From NCBI RefSeq assembly GCF_000972785.3, contig NZ_CP011521.2:1-34979 (forward strand): DNA of 34,979 nucleotides. The letters run 5' to 3'. This DNA is from Pandoraea oxalativorans. Its GTDB lineage: Bacteria; Pseudomonadota; Gammaproteobacteria; Burkholderiales; Burkholderiaceae. Numbering within the stretch: the first letter of the stretch is position 1; each line of letters begins with the position of its first letter. Below, piece by piece: positions 23,237-30,744 of this stretch. A program made the translations under genes and the position numbers. The notes beneath the pieces are model-generated. The model was not told the origin of the DNA and did not search any database. It was given only the letters and a program-made list of their open reading frames with translations.

Positions 23237-23476
23237 ATGGCAGTAAGCAGTGCAGTTGCCGGCCGTCAAGGTCGGATTCACCTCGGCAGCGGTCAGGCCG
23301 TGGGTCAACTCGGCCCGCCGTATGGGGTCGTAGGCATCGCAAAGTCGCGCGCCTCGGCGTGCGCAAGTCAACCCGGCACCGGTCAGGCCGGTGGGCAAGT
23401 CGGCCCTTTTGTGGCCGAAGGCAAACAGGGAAACGGCGTTATCGCGTCGTCTTCGCTGTGGCAAACCGGGGTTTGA
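23237..23476 (+). CDS. Possible 79-aa protein inside the structured region
   Basis: An ATG at 23237 follows a strong AGGAGGG site by six bases and opens a frame of 79 codons. The product MAVSSAVAGRQGRIHLGSGQ... contains an imperfect duplicated unit, GSGQAVGQLGPPY and GTGQAGGQVGPFV. The same duplication exists at DNA level (GGTCAGGCC...TCGGCCC at 23292 and 23381). No family is recognised. It may be a real peptide encoded by the RNA or a chance frame produced by RNA repeats; the ribosome site is the only positive evidence. Confidence 0.35.
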   Translation: MAVSSAVAGRQGRIHLGSGQAVGQLGPPYGVVGIAKSRASACASQPGTGQAGGQVGPFVAEGKQGNGVIASSSLWQTGV

Positions 23477-23641
23477 CTCCGGCGTGCCAATCGACAAACA
23501 GGCCACAAGCCTGCGTCAGTGGCATCAAGGTTGAGGGCGTGGGAAGCCTTCAATTGCGGTACGGCCGCAGACCGCTTCTGCTCGGCAGGGTGGTGCGCCT
23601 TTTTAGGCAATCTGTCCGTGCTATGGCACACGCCGACCCAC

Positions 23642-23669
23642 AACCCGAGAGACGAAAGTCTCTCGGGTT
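23642..23669 (+). repeat. Perfect 12-bp hairpin with GAAA loop before the coupling-protein gene
   Basis: AACCCGAGAGAC and GTCTCTCGGGTT enclose GAAA. It is not followed by a T-run (CCTCCTAATCC follows), so it is a structural element or a processing site more than a classical terminator. It lies 24 bases before the GTG start at 23694. Confidence 0.8.
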
Positions 23670-23693
23670 CCTCCTAATCCTTGGGAGAACGCC

Positions 23694-25445
23694 GTGACGT
23701 TTCACAACACACCTAACCTGCAAGCGATGCAATCGACGGCCGCTGTGCTCGTCGATCACGCCTTGTTATGGTCCAGCCCCTGGTACTGGATCGTTCTGGC
23801 TGTCCCGCTCTTCATGGTGTCGATGCTTCATCCGGTGCCGTGGCGGTTGCCCTTAAACGATGCTTCATTCCGGGACTGGCTGACGTTTATCGGGCGGCGG
23901 GCTTCTGTTATTGCGCTCTACGCATGGCTGTTCTTAGTGCCACCCATCGCGTTTTTCCTGTTCATCGTCACGTCTGGCATGCCGTTCCAGGCAGCCGCCT
24001 CGAGCTTCTTCGCATGGCTCGGCGGGCGGATCGGCCAGTACTGGTCGATCATCCTCGGTGCGGTCCTGTATGGCGCACTGCTGCGCTTCCTGTGGGATAG
24101 GTACGTCCTGCCGAGATTGTCGAGCTACCTGCGATCGGTACGCGTCAGGCAAGACACCGACAAGTTGGTCGATGCGCGAGACGAAATCGCCAACCTTCAA
24201 GCGAAGCAATTCGAGCCGGAAAAATTCTTTGTGGAGGGCAAGATTTTTTACGGGCTGGATGTGAACGACCAGCCCATTTACTACGGGCTAGAGGACTTCT
24301 ACACAACGCATCACTTGGTGCTTGGCCCGAGCGATTTCGGTAAGGGCATCATCCTGCAAAGCGTATTCAAGCAAGTCATCGGCTTTGGCTTCGGCGTGTT
24401 TTATGTCGACCCGAAGGGCGACAACTGGTTGCCTTACCTGCTGCAAAACGAAGCGAAGAAAGCCGGACGCCGTTTTGTTTATCTCGATCTGCGACCGGAA
24501 GGCAAAGGCGTATGGCACCCGTTCATGGGCGGCAGCGATCGCGAGCGGCGCACAAGAATCGTGCGGGCCTTCAATCTCGAAAAGGTGGGCGACAACTCCG
24601 ACGTTTACAAGGCGAAAGAGCGGGCCTTGCTCGACGACGCGCTGGAAAATACCGATGGCTCCATCAAGGCCATGCTCGAATATGTGAAGAAGGAACAGGA
24701 CAGCGACTTGTCGATGTTGCGCGACTCATTGCGCGAATGGTCACGAGTGAACACCTTCGCACAACCGGGCAAACGCAAAGGCCACTCGATCGAGGCATGC
24801 TTGATGAATAACGCCATCGTGTACGTGCGCGGCGACCTGCGCGATCCGGTCGTCAAGGAGGCGACAAAAGCCTACATTGCGGAGCTGACGGGCGAAATTA
24901 CCCGGCTGGAACCTGTCCGGCCGGCGCACGTTGTGTTCAGTGCCGACGAACTGAAATTCATCGCCTGCGCGGAACTGATGGAAGCCATCGCAACCATTCG
25001 TCAGTTCCGCTGCAACATGTTCCTCCTTGGCCAGTCGTTCGCGAACGTCGAAGCGCCAGACGATAAGCGGCTTGACGGTAAGGCGCTGGCGAGCGAGTTG
25101 GAAGTCAATACGCCGATTAAATTCGTCTACCGTGCAGAAGATAAACGCACAGCAGAGTGGACCGAATATATGTCCACGAAACAGCAACTCTGCGTCGTTC
25201 AGCGCGAAACGACAAAGACGAATACGCACGGCGGCGAAGAATGGGAAGGACACCGCATGGTCGGCAGTCAGGAAGCGCCGATCATTTCCGCCACGACCGC
25301 ACGCAATCTCCCGCGTCGGGTCGCGATCGGCTTCATGCCGGGGCGACTCGCAACCAAGGTCTTCACCAGTCCGACCAAGATCGACAACAGCGAGGCGTCG
25401 TGGGAAGACAAGCCGGCCGGGTCCGAGACACTGCACCCCCGATAG
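23694..25445 (+). CDS. virD4: Type IV coupling protein (VirD4/TraD-like ATPase)
   Basis: The coupling protein brings the relaxosome to the T4SS and pumps DNA. The 583-residue product has N-terminal membrane segments (about 30-45, 70-95 and 115-135), a P-loop-like GPSDFGKG at 211-218 (last residue Gly instead of the usual Thr/Ser), a VDPKGDNW stretch at about 238-245, Walker B VVFSADE at 413-419 and NMFLLGQSFANVE with the motif Gln at about 447. The start is a GTG with GGGAG upstream. It lies alone on the plus strand directly after the putative large RNA, apart from the virB operon. The Walker A variant GKG deserves checking. Confidence 0.92.
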   Translation: MTFHNTPNLQAMQSTAAVLVDHALLWSSPWYWIVLAVPLFMVSMLHPVPWRLPLNDASFRDWLTFIGRRASVIALYAWLFLVPPIAFFLFIVTSGMPFQAAASSFFAWLGGRIGQYWSIILGAVLYGALLRFLWDRYVLPRLSSYLRSVRVRQDTDKLVDARDEIANLQAKQFEPEKFFVEGKIFYGLDVNDQPIYYGLEDFYTTHHLVLGPSDFGKGIILQSVFKQVIGFGFGVFYVDPKGDNWLPYLLQNEAKKAGRRFVYLDLRPEGKGVWHPFMGGSDRERRTRIVRAFNLEKVGDNSDVYKAKERALLDDALENTDGSIKAMLEYVKKEQDSDLSMLRDSLREWSRVNTFAQPGKRKGHSIEACLMNNAIVYVRGDLRDPVVKEATKAYIAELTGEITRLEPVRPAHVVFSADELKFIACAELMEAIATIRQFRCNMFLLGQSFANVEAPDDKRLDGKALASELEVNTPIKFVYRAEDKRTAEWTEYMSTKQQLCVVQRETTKTNTHGGEEWEGHRMVGSQEAPIISATTARNLPRRVAIGFMPGRLATKVFTSPTKIDNSEASWEDKPAGSETLHPR

Positions 25446-25485
25446 CTGGTTGCGTTGCCAGCGTCGGGGAGATTTTCCGAGGTCC

Positions 25486-26715
25486 CTATAATTTTTTGTA
25501 AAAAAAATCGCCCCCTTTTTCACTCATCAAACGTTCGAAATCCTCTTGAACTAAGGAATTCACTCTGAATTCAACCAACCGGTGAAAGTTATTTTTCTTT
25601 AAATAAAGATTGTCTTCGAAAGAGTTAATAAGCCTCAAGTAATCTTCAAATGCACCAATAAATCCATACTTTGGCATTACCCCATTGCACATGTTGCGAG
25701 CGTCGTTTATTTCGGCGTACCTGCTCCAATGATCTAAAATATCGTAATCAACGTTTCCATTGTCGTCTTCATGCCTTACGCAGATCATGACGTGATCATC
25801 AGGCCTATCCAGCCTTCCAATCCTGACCGCGGACTTAAAGTTGCTCGGTATTTCTGGGTCGTTTTGTATCAAATGATAAAGTAGTTCATTTATCTCACCG
25901 CAGTTCCCTTTTTGGAATGGGCGGAGACTGCGGTTAGTATTTTTTGGATCTCGTATGTCTTCGGTTTCCTTGCGTGCTAGTGCTCGATAATTTTCGACCC
26001 CTTGTGGGTCTTTTCTCGCCATAATGGCATAATTTGCGGTTGGCGAATACTCAACAATCTCATTGATTTTGTCCATATGCTGCATAATGCGTGCTTTTAT
26101 TGGTTCAGAAATCGCAGAGTCGTTATTTATTTTTGAAGGCTCAATTAACAATTCCCCATCAAAATCCCGCATCAAATCAGCGTAACCAGACAACCGGCCG
26201 TCGATCTTCGAGATAATATCTCGGTCTTTGTAAAATTTAACGTATGTGTTTTTGTCTATTTTTTCTCTTTTATCATACGAAATCCTGTAATATGAATCAT
26301 TACTTATTGACTTGTTTATAGAGTCGGTATTTCTGTTTAGTTTTGTATTTATCTTATGAAGAAATCCGTCTTCATGCCTTGCTATGAAAACGCAGCACTT
26401 CAAAAAGTTAATTGCTTGCTCAGCTTGTTGCTTTTGATATCCACACCCCAGACTTTTCTTTATCATTGTCATGCAAAAGACAATATCATTCTTACTTAAT
26501 GTGGAATTATTTCTCTTTGTTTGAATGATACTCTTTATTTCATTTAGGCTGGCATTCAATGAATTTTCGCTGGCGCAAATTCGCAGCCAATCGTCAGTAT
26601 ATTCCTTCATCAAATTCAATGCTTCGGTCTTATCTTTAAACACCGAAAAATCTTCACTCTTCTTATAAGTTGTCGTGCATGCATTACTGAGCATGACTTT
26701 GTCGTTAGGCGGCAT
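25486..26715 (-). CDS. AT-rich cargo gene: putative Cys-His-Asp enzyme, effector or toxin candidate
   Basis: The 409-aa product is encoded by DNA visibly richer in A+T than the neighbours and is rich in Lys, Asn and Asp, so it was probably acquired from elsewhere. No signal peptide or membrane segment is present. Near the C-terminus lie FQKGNCGEINELL (Cys272), DRPDDHVMICVR (His308) and YDILDHWSR (Asp325/Asp328): the order and spacing of a papain-like or transglutaminase-like triad, as in several secreted bacterial effectors and toxins. The first 270 residues show no known domain. I do not recognise the family and find no hrp-type promoter box upstream. The gene overlaps no neighbour and ends 40 bases from the coupling-protein stop, convergent with it. 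Confidence 0.75.
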   Translation of the reverse strand: MPPNDKVMLSNACTTTYKKSEDFSVFKDKTEALNLMKEYTDDWLRICASENSLNASLNEIKSIIQTKRNNSTLSKNDIVFCMTMIKKSLGCGYQKQQAEQAINFLKCCVFIARHEDGFLHKINTKLNRNTDSINKSISNDSYYRISYDKREKIDKNTYVKFYKDRDIISKIDGRLSGYADLMRDFDGELLIEPSKINNDSAISEPIKARIMQHMDKINEIVEYSPTANYAIMARKDPQGVENYRALARKETEDIRDPKNTNRSLRPFQKGNCGEINELLYHLIQNDPEIPSNFKSAVRIGRLDRPDDHVMICVRHEDDNGNVDYDILDHWSRYAEINDARNMCNGVMPKYGFIGAFEDYLRLINSFEDNLYLKKNNFHRLVEFRVNSLVQEDFERLMSEKGGDFFYKKL

Positions 26716-27175
26716 TTTTTATCGCTTTTCCATTCAGTACGAGTAACGGGATGCAGAACACCGAAGTGCAGACTTGAGGTTAATGCATGGCGGCAAGGTC
26801 GTCCTTCATGGGACTCGGCACGGGGAGCTCATTCATTTTTTGAGCGGTTAAGAACTGAACCGCTGCTGGCAGACATCGCGACAGAAACAGCACTTCTGCA
26901 CCTGGTCGTCCCGGCGGTTTCCGACGCATAGGGAAACCCGGGCGTTCCCTGGTGGGCACATTTTTCGACTGGGGGAATCATGCTCACAAGCCAAGCCCGG
27001 TGTGCTGGTCCCCCACCCATTCTCGGTTTGACTGGGGGCGACCGTTTATCGGGTGGACACCTGATTTCGCGTCGTGGCTATCACATGGAATCAGGGAACT
27101 TCTTGCACTTAGTCAGCGCGCACATAAGCGCCCAAAAAGTGAGATGGCGGCCGTAATAGGCGGCGAGCGTGCGCG
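26716..27175. other. 460-bp intergenic stretch between cargo gene and resolvase
   Basis: No gene is recognised. It holds an inverted repeat AGCGGTT/AACCGCT (26843-26864) and two similar units GACTGGGGG (26969-26977 and 27030-27038), which look like leftovers of mobile DNA. It should include the promoter of the AT-rich gene. Confidence 0.4.
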
Positions 27176-27793
27176 TCAACTCGCCCCGCTCGTCCGTTGC
27201 GACAGCACGCGATAGAGCGTCGAGCGGTCGATGCTGAACAGTTTGGCAATCTCCTGCCTGCTGGCCTTTCCTTCGTCCACGAGCTCATAGATATGCGTGA
27301 GCTGCGCCGGCTCGAGCTTTGGCTTGCGGCCGAACTTCGTGCCGCGAGCCTTCGCAGCGGCTCGGCCACTGCTAGTGCGCTCAACGATCAGGCTGCGTTC
27401 GAATTCGGCCATGCCACCGAATACCGTCAACACCATGCGACCGGCCGGCGTTGTCGTGTCGGCCCATGGCTCGGCGAGACTGCGTAGGCCCGCGCCGGCA
27501 TCGCGTATCCGCTCAACGATTTCCAACAGGTCACGAATGCTGCGCGCGAGGCGGTCCAAACGCGTGACGACGACGACATCGCCCTCTCGTAAATGGTCGA
27601 GTAGCCGATCGAGCTGTGGACGTGCACGCTTGGTGCCCGTGAACTTCTCGGCGAAGATCCGGCCGCACCCGGCCGCGCGTAGTTGCGCCTCCTGATTCGT
27701 CAGGTCCTGGTCGCGCGTCGAAACGCGCGCATAGCCGATCAGGAATGCACCGGTCTCCACGTCACGCGTGGCACTGTCTGCGGGATCTCGCAT
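27176..27793 (-). CDS. Serine recombinase (Tn3-type resolvase / invertase family)
   Basis: The 205-residue product starts with an extra 15 residues and then reads FLIGYARVSTRDQDLTNQEA with the catalytic Ser in ARVST, followed by GDVVVVTRLDRLARSIRDLL, AGRMVLTVFGGMAEFERSLI, ERTSSGRAAAKARGTKFGRK and a C-terminal helix-turn-helix (EGKASRQEIAKLFSIDRSTL, then YRVL). These proteins resolve plasmid multimers or transposon cointegrates. Its ATG shares a base with the stop of the upstream gene (TGATG). A 58-bp inverted-repeat region upstream of that gene may be its site. Confidence 0.95.
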   Translation of the reverse strand: MRDPADSATRDVETGAFLIGYARVSTRDQDLTNQEAQLRAAGCGRIFAEKFTGTKRARPQLDRLLDHLREGDVVVVTRLDRLARSIRDLLEIVERIRDAGAGLRSLAEPWADTTTPAGRMVLTVFGGMAEFERSLIVERTSSGRAAAKARGTKFGRKPKLEPAQLTHIYELVDEGKASRQEIAKLFSIDRSTLYRVLSQRTSGAS

Positions 27794-28128
27794 CAGTCAT
27801 TGGCATTGGCGCGGGTGGTGTGGGTGGCCGCTTCGTGGCGATGCGCCCAAAGGGCGCGCATCGCGGCGAGGCGATCATCGAAGCCGCCTAGTTGCCGGCA
27901 ATCGCTATCGGTCTGTTCGTCGTAAGGCGTGCTGATACTTGCATGCCACTTGCCATCAAAGCGCAGGTCGTAACCTCCGACGCACTCAACCGTTTCCGGC
28001 GTGAGGCGCGAGGCGTGGCGCCGGCGCATCAGGAAGCCATTGCCGGCGGTCGCCGGATAGTTGATGTTGTGCTGCACGAAGAACTCGCCGTCATCGAGCA
28101 GCACCTGGGCGTTGGTATCGATCGACAT
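27793..28128 (-). CDS. Unrecognised protein coupled to the resolvase
   Basis: The 111-aa product (MSIDTNAQVLLDDGEFFVQH...) is soluble, with a small beta-rich-looking first half (FFVQHNINYPATAGNGFLMRR) and a charged, His-rich tail. The ATG at 28128 is chosen because AGGAG lies nine bases upstream; a longer start at 28143 is not supported. Its stop overlaps the resolvase start, so both are made from one message. I do not recognise a family; its tie to the resolvase suggests a role in plasmid resolution or maintenance. Confidence 0.7.
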   Translation of the reverse strand: MSIDTNAQVLLDDGEFFVQHNINYPATAGNGFLMRRRHASRLTPETVECVGGYDLRFDGKWHASISTPYDEQTDSDCRQLGGFDDRLAAMRALWAHRHEAATHTTRANAND

Positions 28129-28190
28129 TTGTTGCTCCTGCAAAGGGCGTCTTGATGGCGCTCACCGCTCGGCACGCCCATTCCGCGCGA

Positions 28191-28248
28191 CATGTAGCAA
28201 ATCATAGTCGCATATTAAAACAATTTCAAGACTATATTTTGCAACATG
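28191..28248. repeat. 19-bp inverted repeat, candidate resolvase site or operator
   Basis: CATGTAGCAAATCATAGTC (28191-28209) and the inverse of CATGTTGCAAAATATAGTC (28230-28248) match at 16 of 19 positions and enclose a 20-bp AT-rich spacer. It lies 62 bp upstream of the resolvase partner gene, where a res site or promoter/operator is expected. Confidence 0.55.
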
Positions 28249-28569
28249 CTAGCACTCGACGGTGCGAGGCTGTGCCGGTGACCAGCGCAGTGTTGCGCAA
28301 CTTAGGAGTTTTGCAACGCTTTACGCTTGAGCAAAAAACGCACGTGCGTACATTCGTGAAAGGGATTCCACGCCAGTCCCAATTCTCAGCGCCCCTGTTG
28401 ATGGCGGATTCCGTAAGTTATCGAACAATTTCGAAAGGAAAACAAATACTTATAGGGTAGAGGTCATTTACCGTCGTCAACTGAATACCCTGACCGTGCC
28501 GAAACGAGTGCAATCGCGCCGGGGGCAGCCATGGCCCGACGGCGAATTTCTTCACGAAGGTGAGCCAGC
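28249..28569. other. Leader region of the Fic gene, no gene recognised
   Basis: 321 bp without a recognised gene. It becomes AT-rich near 28415-28455. I looked for TTCG-N16-TTCG and GGAACC/CCAC-type effector promoter boxes and found none complete. Confidence 0.4.
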
Positions 28570-30228
28570 ATGCCAACGATTCAGCCCCGCGGGATTTGCG
28601 CCAAGATGACGCGCCTCGCGGTCGACCAGACTGCGGAGCGCCACCCCAACGCGCTGTCCCTCGAGGATAACCGGTTCGAGAACACGAATACAGAGGCGTT
28701 TCGGCGCCACCTCGGACTGGTGGGCCCCGCCAGTGAGTACTTTGTGCCGCTCCCACAGGTGCCCGAGGTGGCGCCCCTGACGCCCGAGGCGCTGGCCATC
28801 GCGGGGCGGACCATCGACGGGCTACAGGTGCCGACGTCGGTGGCCGACCTCGGCCCCTTCTTGCTACCGCTGATCTTGGGCATAGTCCCCGGCGAGGTCG
28901 ATCGCCTTGGCCAGCGCGACACCAAGCGCCCCGTTGACACCGCGCTGGGCCATCTGGGCCGGTGGCTGGCGGGCATGAAACACATTGGACGGGGGGCCGA
29001 CAGTGCGAGTCGGTCAGCGCTCCCCGAGGTGCCCTGGGAGCGCTCCCTGACATCGACGTTCGCGGGGCAACAGATCCCGGAGGCGGTGGCCGCCTTGGGT
29101 CCCAGCGGGGTCCCCATGTTCATCGACCCGGGAATGGCTTTGTTTGATCTCGATAACCGTCCCTACACCGCGGACATGTTTGAGGATGAGCCGGGCTATG
29201 TGGCTGGGTTTTTCGCGGGCATGAACTATGTGGAATCCCCCGTCTTTGACATCACGCAGTTCGAATGCCTGAAGCAGTTGTATGCCAGGGTGGCACCGCA
29301 TACGCGGATGTGCATTCCGATGCCCGCGTTCGTGGTGGCGCGCGTCGAGCTGCCTGATCAGGAGGCGCAGCAACATGACCTGACACAATGCGCGAACGAT
29401 AGCATTCAGTTTGATCGCAAGCACCAACAGTTGCTGCTCAAGACGAGGTTGGGTAGTGTCAGCGTGCATGCGTTCAGGACTGACGTCGACGCCGCCCAAA
29501 AAGAGAGCTTTCTTAAGCCGCTGGACACCCACCCGAACACCGTGGCGGACGCCGACGCATTGGCGCGCTTGTTTGACGGGGCGGCGAAACCGTTGCGTTA
29601 CGTGAGCGCGACACACCGCATGGTGCATCAGGCCGAGCATGGCCCCGGCTACGCAGAGGCCTATTTCCCTGGGCATCGCCTGCCCAGTGATTTCGCCGCG
29701 TATTCCCACCCGCCTGCGGGCGACCCGGTGCCCCGGCGGATCAAGCTCCGCACCTTCGACACGGGCACCGCCCCTTTCGTCGTGACCCGCTATCAGAACG
29801 AAGCGCATATCCGCACCTTATTTGAGTACAAGCTCAAAAAATTCCGGATCGCCAGGTTGGCGTTGTTCCCCGCGCGAATGCAAATTGCGCTGATCGCCGG
29901 GTTTGTGGCGGAAATGGTCAATGCGCATCCCTTCACCGATGCGAACAACCGCATTTGGACCCAGATTATATTGAATCACCTGTTGCGGCGTTGCGGCCAG
30001 TCCGAGTCGATCCTGGCGGCGCCCAATGGCTTCGCCGCCGTGGCCAGGTACCACCTGAACCGCTTCCGCCCGCATGCTGCGCTGGCTCCCGAGCCCACCT
30101 CCCCCGACTTCCTCGCCGCTCTGAAAGATGAGGTGCTCGCTATTGAGGACGGCCAACGTTACTATCAGGCCCTGCGCGATCGGGCGCGGGCGCCGGTCGG
30201 CTTTGTCTCGCCGGATCGCTGGCTGTGA
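28570..30228 (+). CDS. Fic-domain protein, possible secreted effector or toxin
   Basis: Fic enzymes transfer AMP or related groups to target proteins. The motif HPFTDANNR occurs at residues 453-461, matching HPFxx(G/A)N(G/N)R with the catalytic His and the phosphate-binding Asn and Arg; DA-N-N replaces the usual DG-N-G. It is preceded by the typical amphipathic helix (ALIAGFVAEMVNA) and followed by helices with HLLRRCG. The first 380 residues have no recognised domain and make the protein long (552 aa) compared with simple Fic toxins, more like effectors. An inhibitory (S/T)xxxE(G/N) helix is not seen, nor a partner antitoxin gene. The start has an AAGGTGAG site upstream. It is convergent with the end of the virB operon. 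Confidence 0.85.
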   Translation: MPTIQPRGICAKMTRLAVDQTAERHPNALSLEDNRFENTNTEAFRRHLGLVGPASEYFVPLPQVPEVAPLTPEALAIAGRTIDGLQVPTSVADLGPFLLPLILGIVPGEVDRLGQRDTKRPVDTALGHLGRWLAGMKHIGRGADSASRSALPEVPWERSLTSTFAGQQIPEAVAALGPSGVPMFIDPGMALFDLDNRPYTADMFEDEPGYVAGFFAGMNYVESPVFDITQFECLKQLYARVAPHTRMCIPMPAFVVARVELPDQEAQQHDLTQCANDSIQFDRKHQQLLLKTRLGSVSVHAFRTDVDAAQKESFLKPLDTHPNTVADADALARLFDGAAKPLRYVSATHRMVHQAEHGPGYAEAYFPGHRLPSDFAAYSHPPAGDPVPRRIKLRTFDTGTAPFVVTRYQNEAHIRTLFEYKLKKFRIARLALFPARMQIALIAGFVAEMVNAHPFTDANNRIWTQIILNHLLRRCGQSESILAAPNGFAAVARYHLNRFRPHAALAPEPTSPDFLAALKDEVLAIEDGQRYYQALRDRARAPVGFVSPDRWL

Positions 30229-30463
30229 TCCGGCATTTGTGCCCGACACGGGCGTGCACGTGCTGCAACCCCCATGCGCACGCTGCCGCGCCGTCCTTTT
30301 GCGCGTGGTCTGGCAGGTGCTGGCTTGTTGGCCCATGCGCGGGTCACGGAGTTCGGCGGCCACTTGGCGCGCTACTGTCAGCCGTTCAATCGGCCGCTTC
30401 GTTGGGCCGTGCTTTGTCGACCAGAAACGCGGTGCGGACCTCTGTGTTGATTGGTTTAAACGG

Positions 30464-30730
30464 TCACGTCTCATTGAGCTTACCCGCCTTGGTTACTTTC
30501 CACGTCTGAAAAGCTTTATCTCGTTTCATGTGTTGGATGAGTATGTGCTCGATAATGAAATCGAGCGAAATCTCTACCTCGTTCATTTCCTGATAAGCGC
30601 GTTGATAGTCGCGCAACTCGGTGTGTATCGCTTGCGGTAGGTTCATCTGGAGCTTGGTCTTTTCCGGCTCACGCTTGACGATCGGGAGCATCAGGCGGGG
30701 CGACGAGCTACGCGGTGATTTCTGCGTCAT
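30464..30730 (-). CDS. DUF2274-like small protein, last gene of the T4SS operon
   Basis: The 88-aa product has the stretch PEKTKLQMNLPQAIHTELRD then YQRAYQEMNEVEISLDFIIE and MKRDKAF, resembling DUF2274 proteins that accompany conjugation genes. It looks like a small helical protein with a ribbon-helix-helix-like opening, perhaps DNA binding. The ATG at 30730 lies 15 bases after the stop of the upstream gene. Longer starts to 30793 overlap that gene. The ribosome site is weak. Confidence 0.7.
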   Translation of the reverse strand: MTQKSPRSSSPRLMLPIVKREPEKTKLQMNLPQAIHTELRDYQRAYQEMNEVEISLDFIIEHILIQHMKRDKAFQTWKVTKAGKLNET

Positions 30731-30744
30731 GGAGGGCCTGGTCC

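Larger units (their letters stand above)
22440..23669 (+). ncRNA. Putative giant structured RNA, 3' segment
   Basis: About 1.23 kb with no convincing long CDS and a very high density of perfect hairpins whose loops are typical of folded RNA on the plus strand: GGACGG/CCGTCC (22444-22462), CATAGCG/CGCTATG (22518-22539), GACGGC-TTCG-GCCGTC (22564-22579), CTGCGG-GAAA-CCGTAG (22598-22613), ACCGGG/CCCGGT (22965-22983), CACGGC-GCAA-GCCGTG (23017-23032), CAGGC-GCAA-GCCTG (23069-23082), TGCGGG/CCCGCA (23118-23135) and a closing 12-bp stem with GAAA loop (23642-23669). It ends 24 bases before the coupling-protein start. It does not show group II intron domain V, tRNA or rRNA features. Sharing a function with GOLLD-, ROOL- or OLE-like large RNAs is a comparison of size and density only. 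Confidence 0.6.

Noticed and set aside
23642..23669. Rho-independent terminator
   Set aside because: The stem is perfect, but no T-run follows on the plus strand, and the minus strand has none either.
22440..23690. Group I or group II intron, or retron
   Set aside because: No GUGYG start, no domain V-like hairpin and no reverse transcriptase or homing endonuclease gene nearby.
26843..26864. Terminator of the AT-rich gene or resolvase
   Set aside because: The T-run lies 5' of the stem on the plus strand, and it is not downstream of either gene.
28249..28569. hrp-type effector promoter box (TTCG-N16-TTCG) upstream of the Fic gene
   Set aside because: A TTCG is present at 28353, but no second TTCG lies at the required spacing.
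29014..29808. 264-codon minus-strand frame opposite the Fic gene
   Set aside because: Antisense of a well-supported gene; His/Arg-rich composition without any motif.
30229..30463. Gene remnant between the Fic gene and the DUF2274-like gene
   Set aside because: One minus frame (RPIERLTVARQVAAELRD) looks faintly coding, but it lacks a start and family, so I do not call it.
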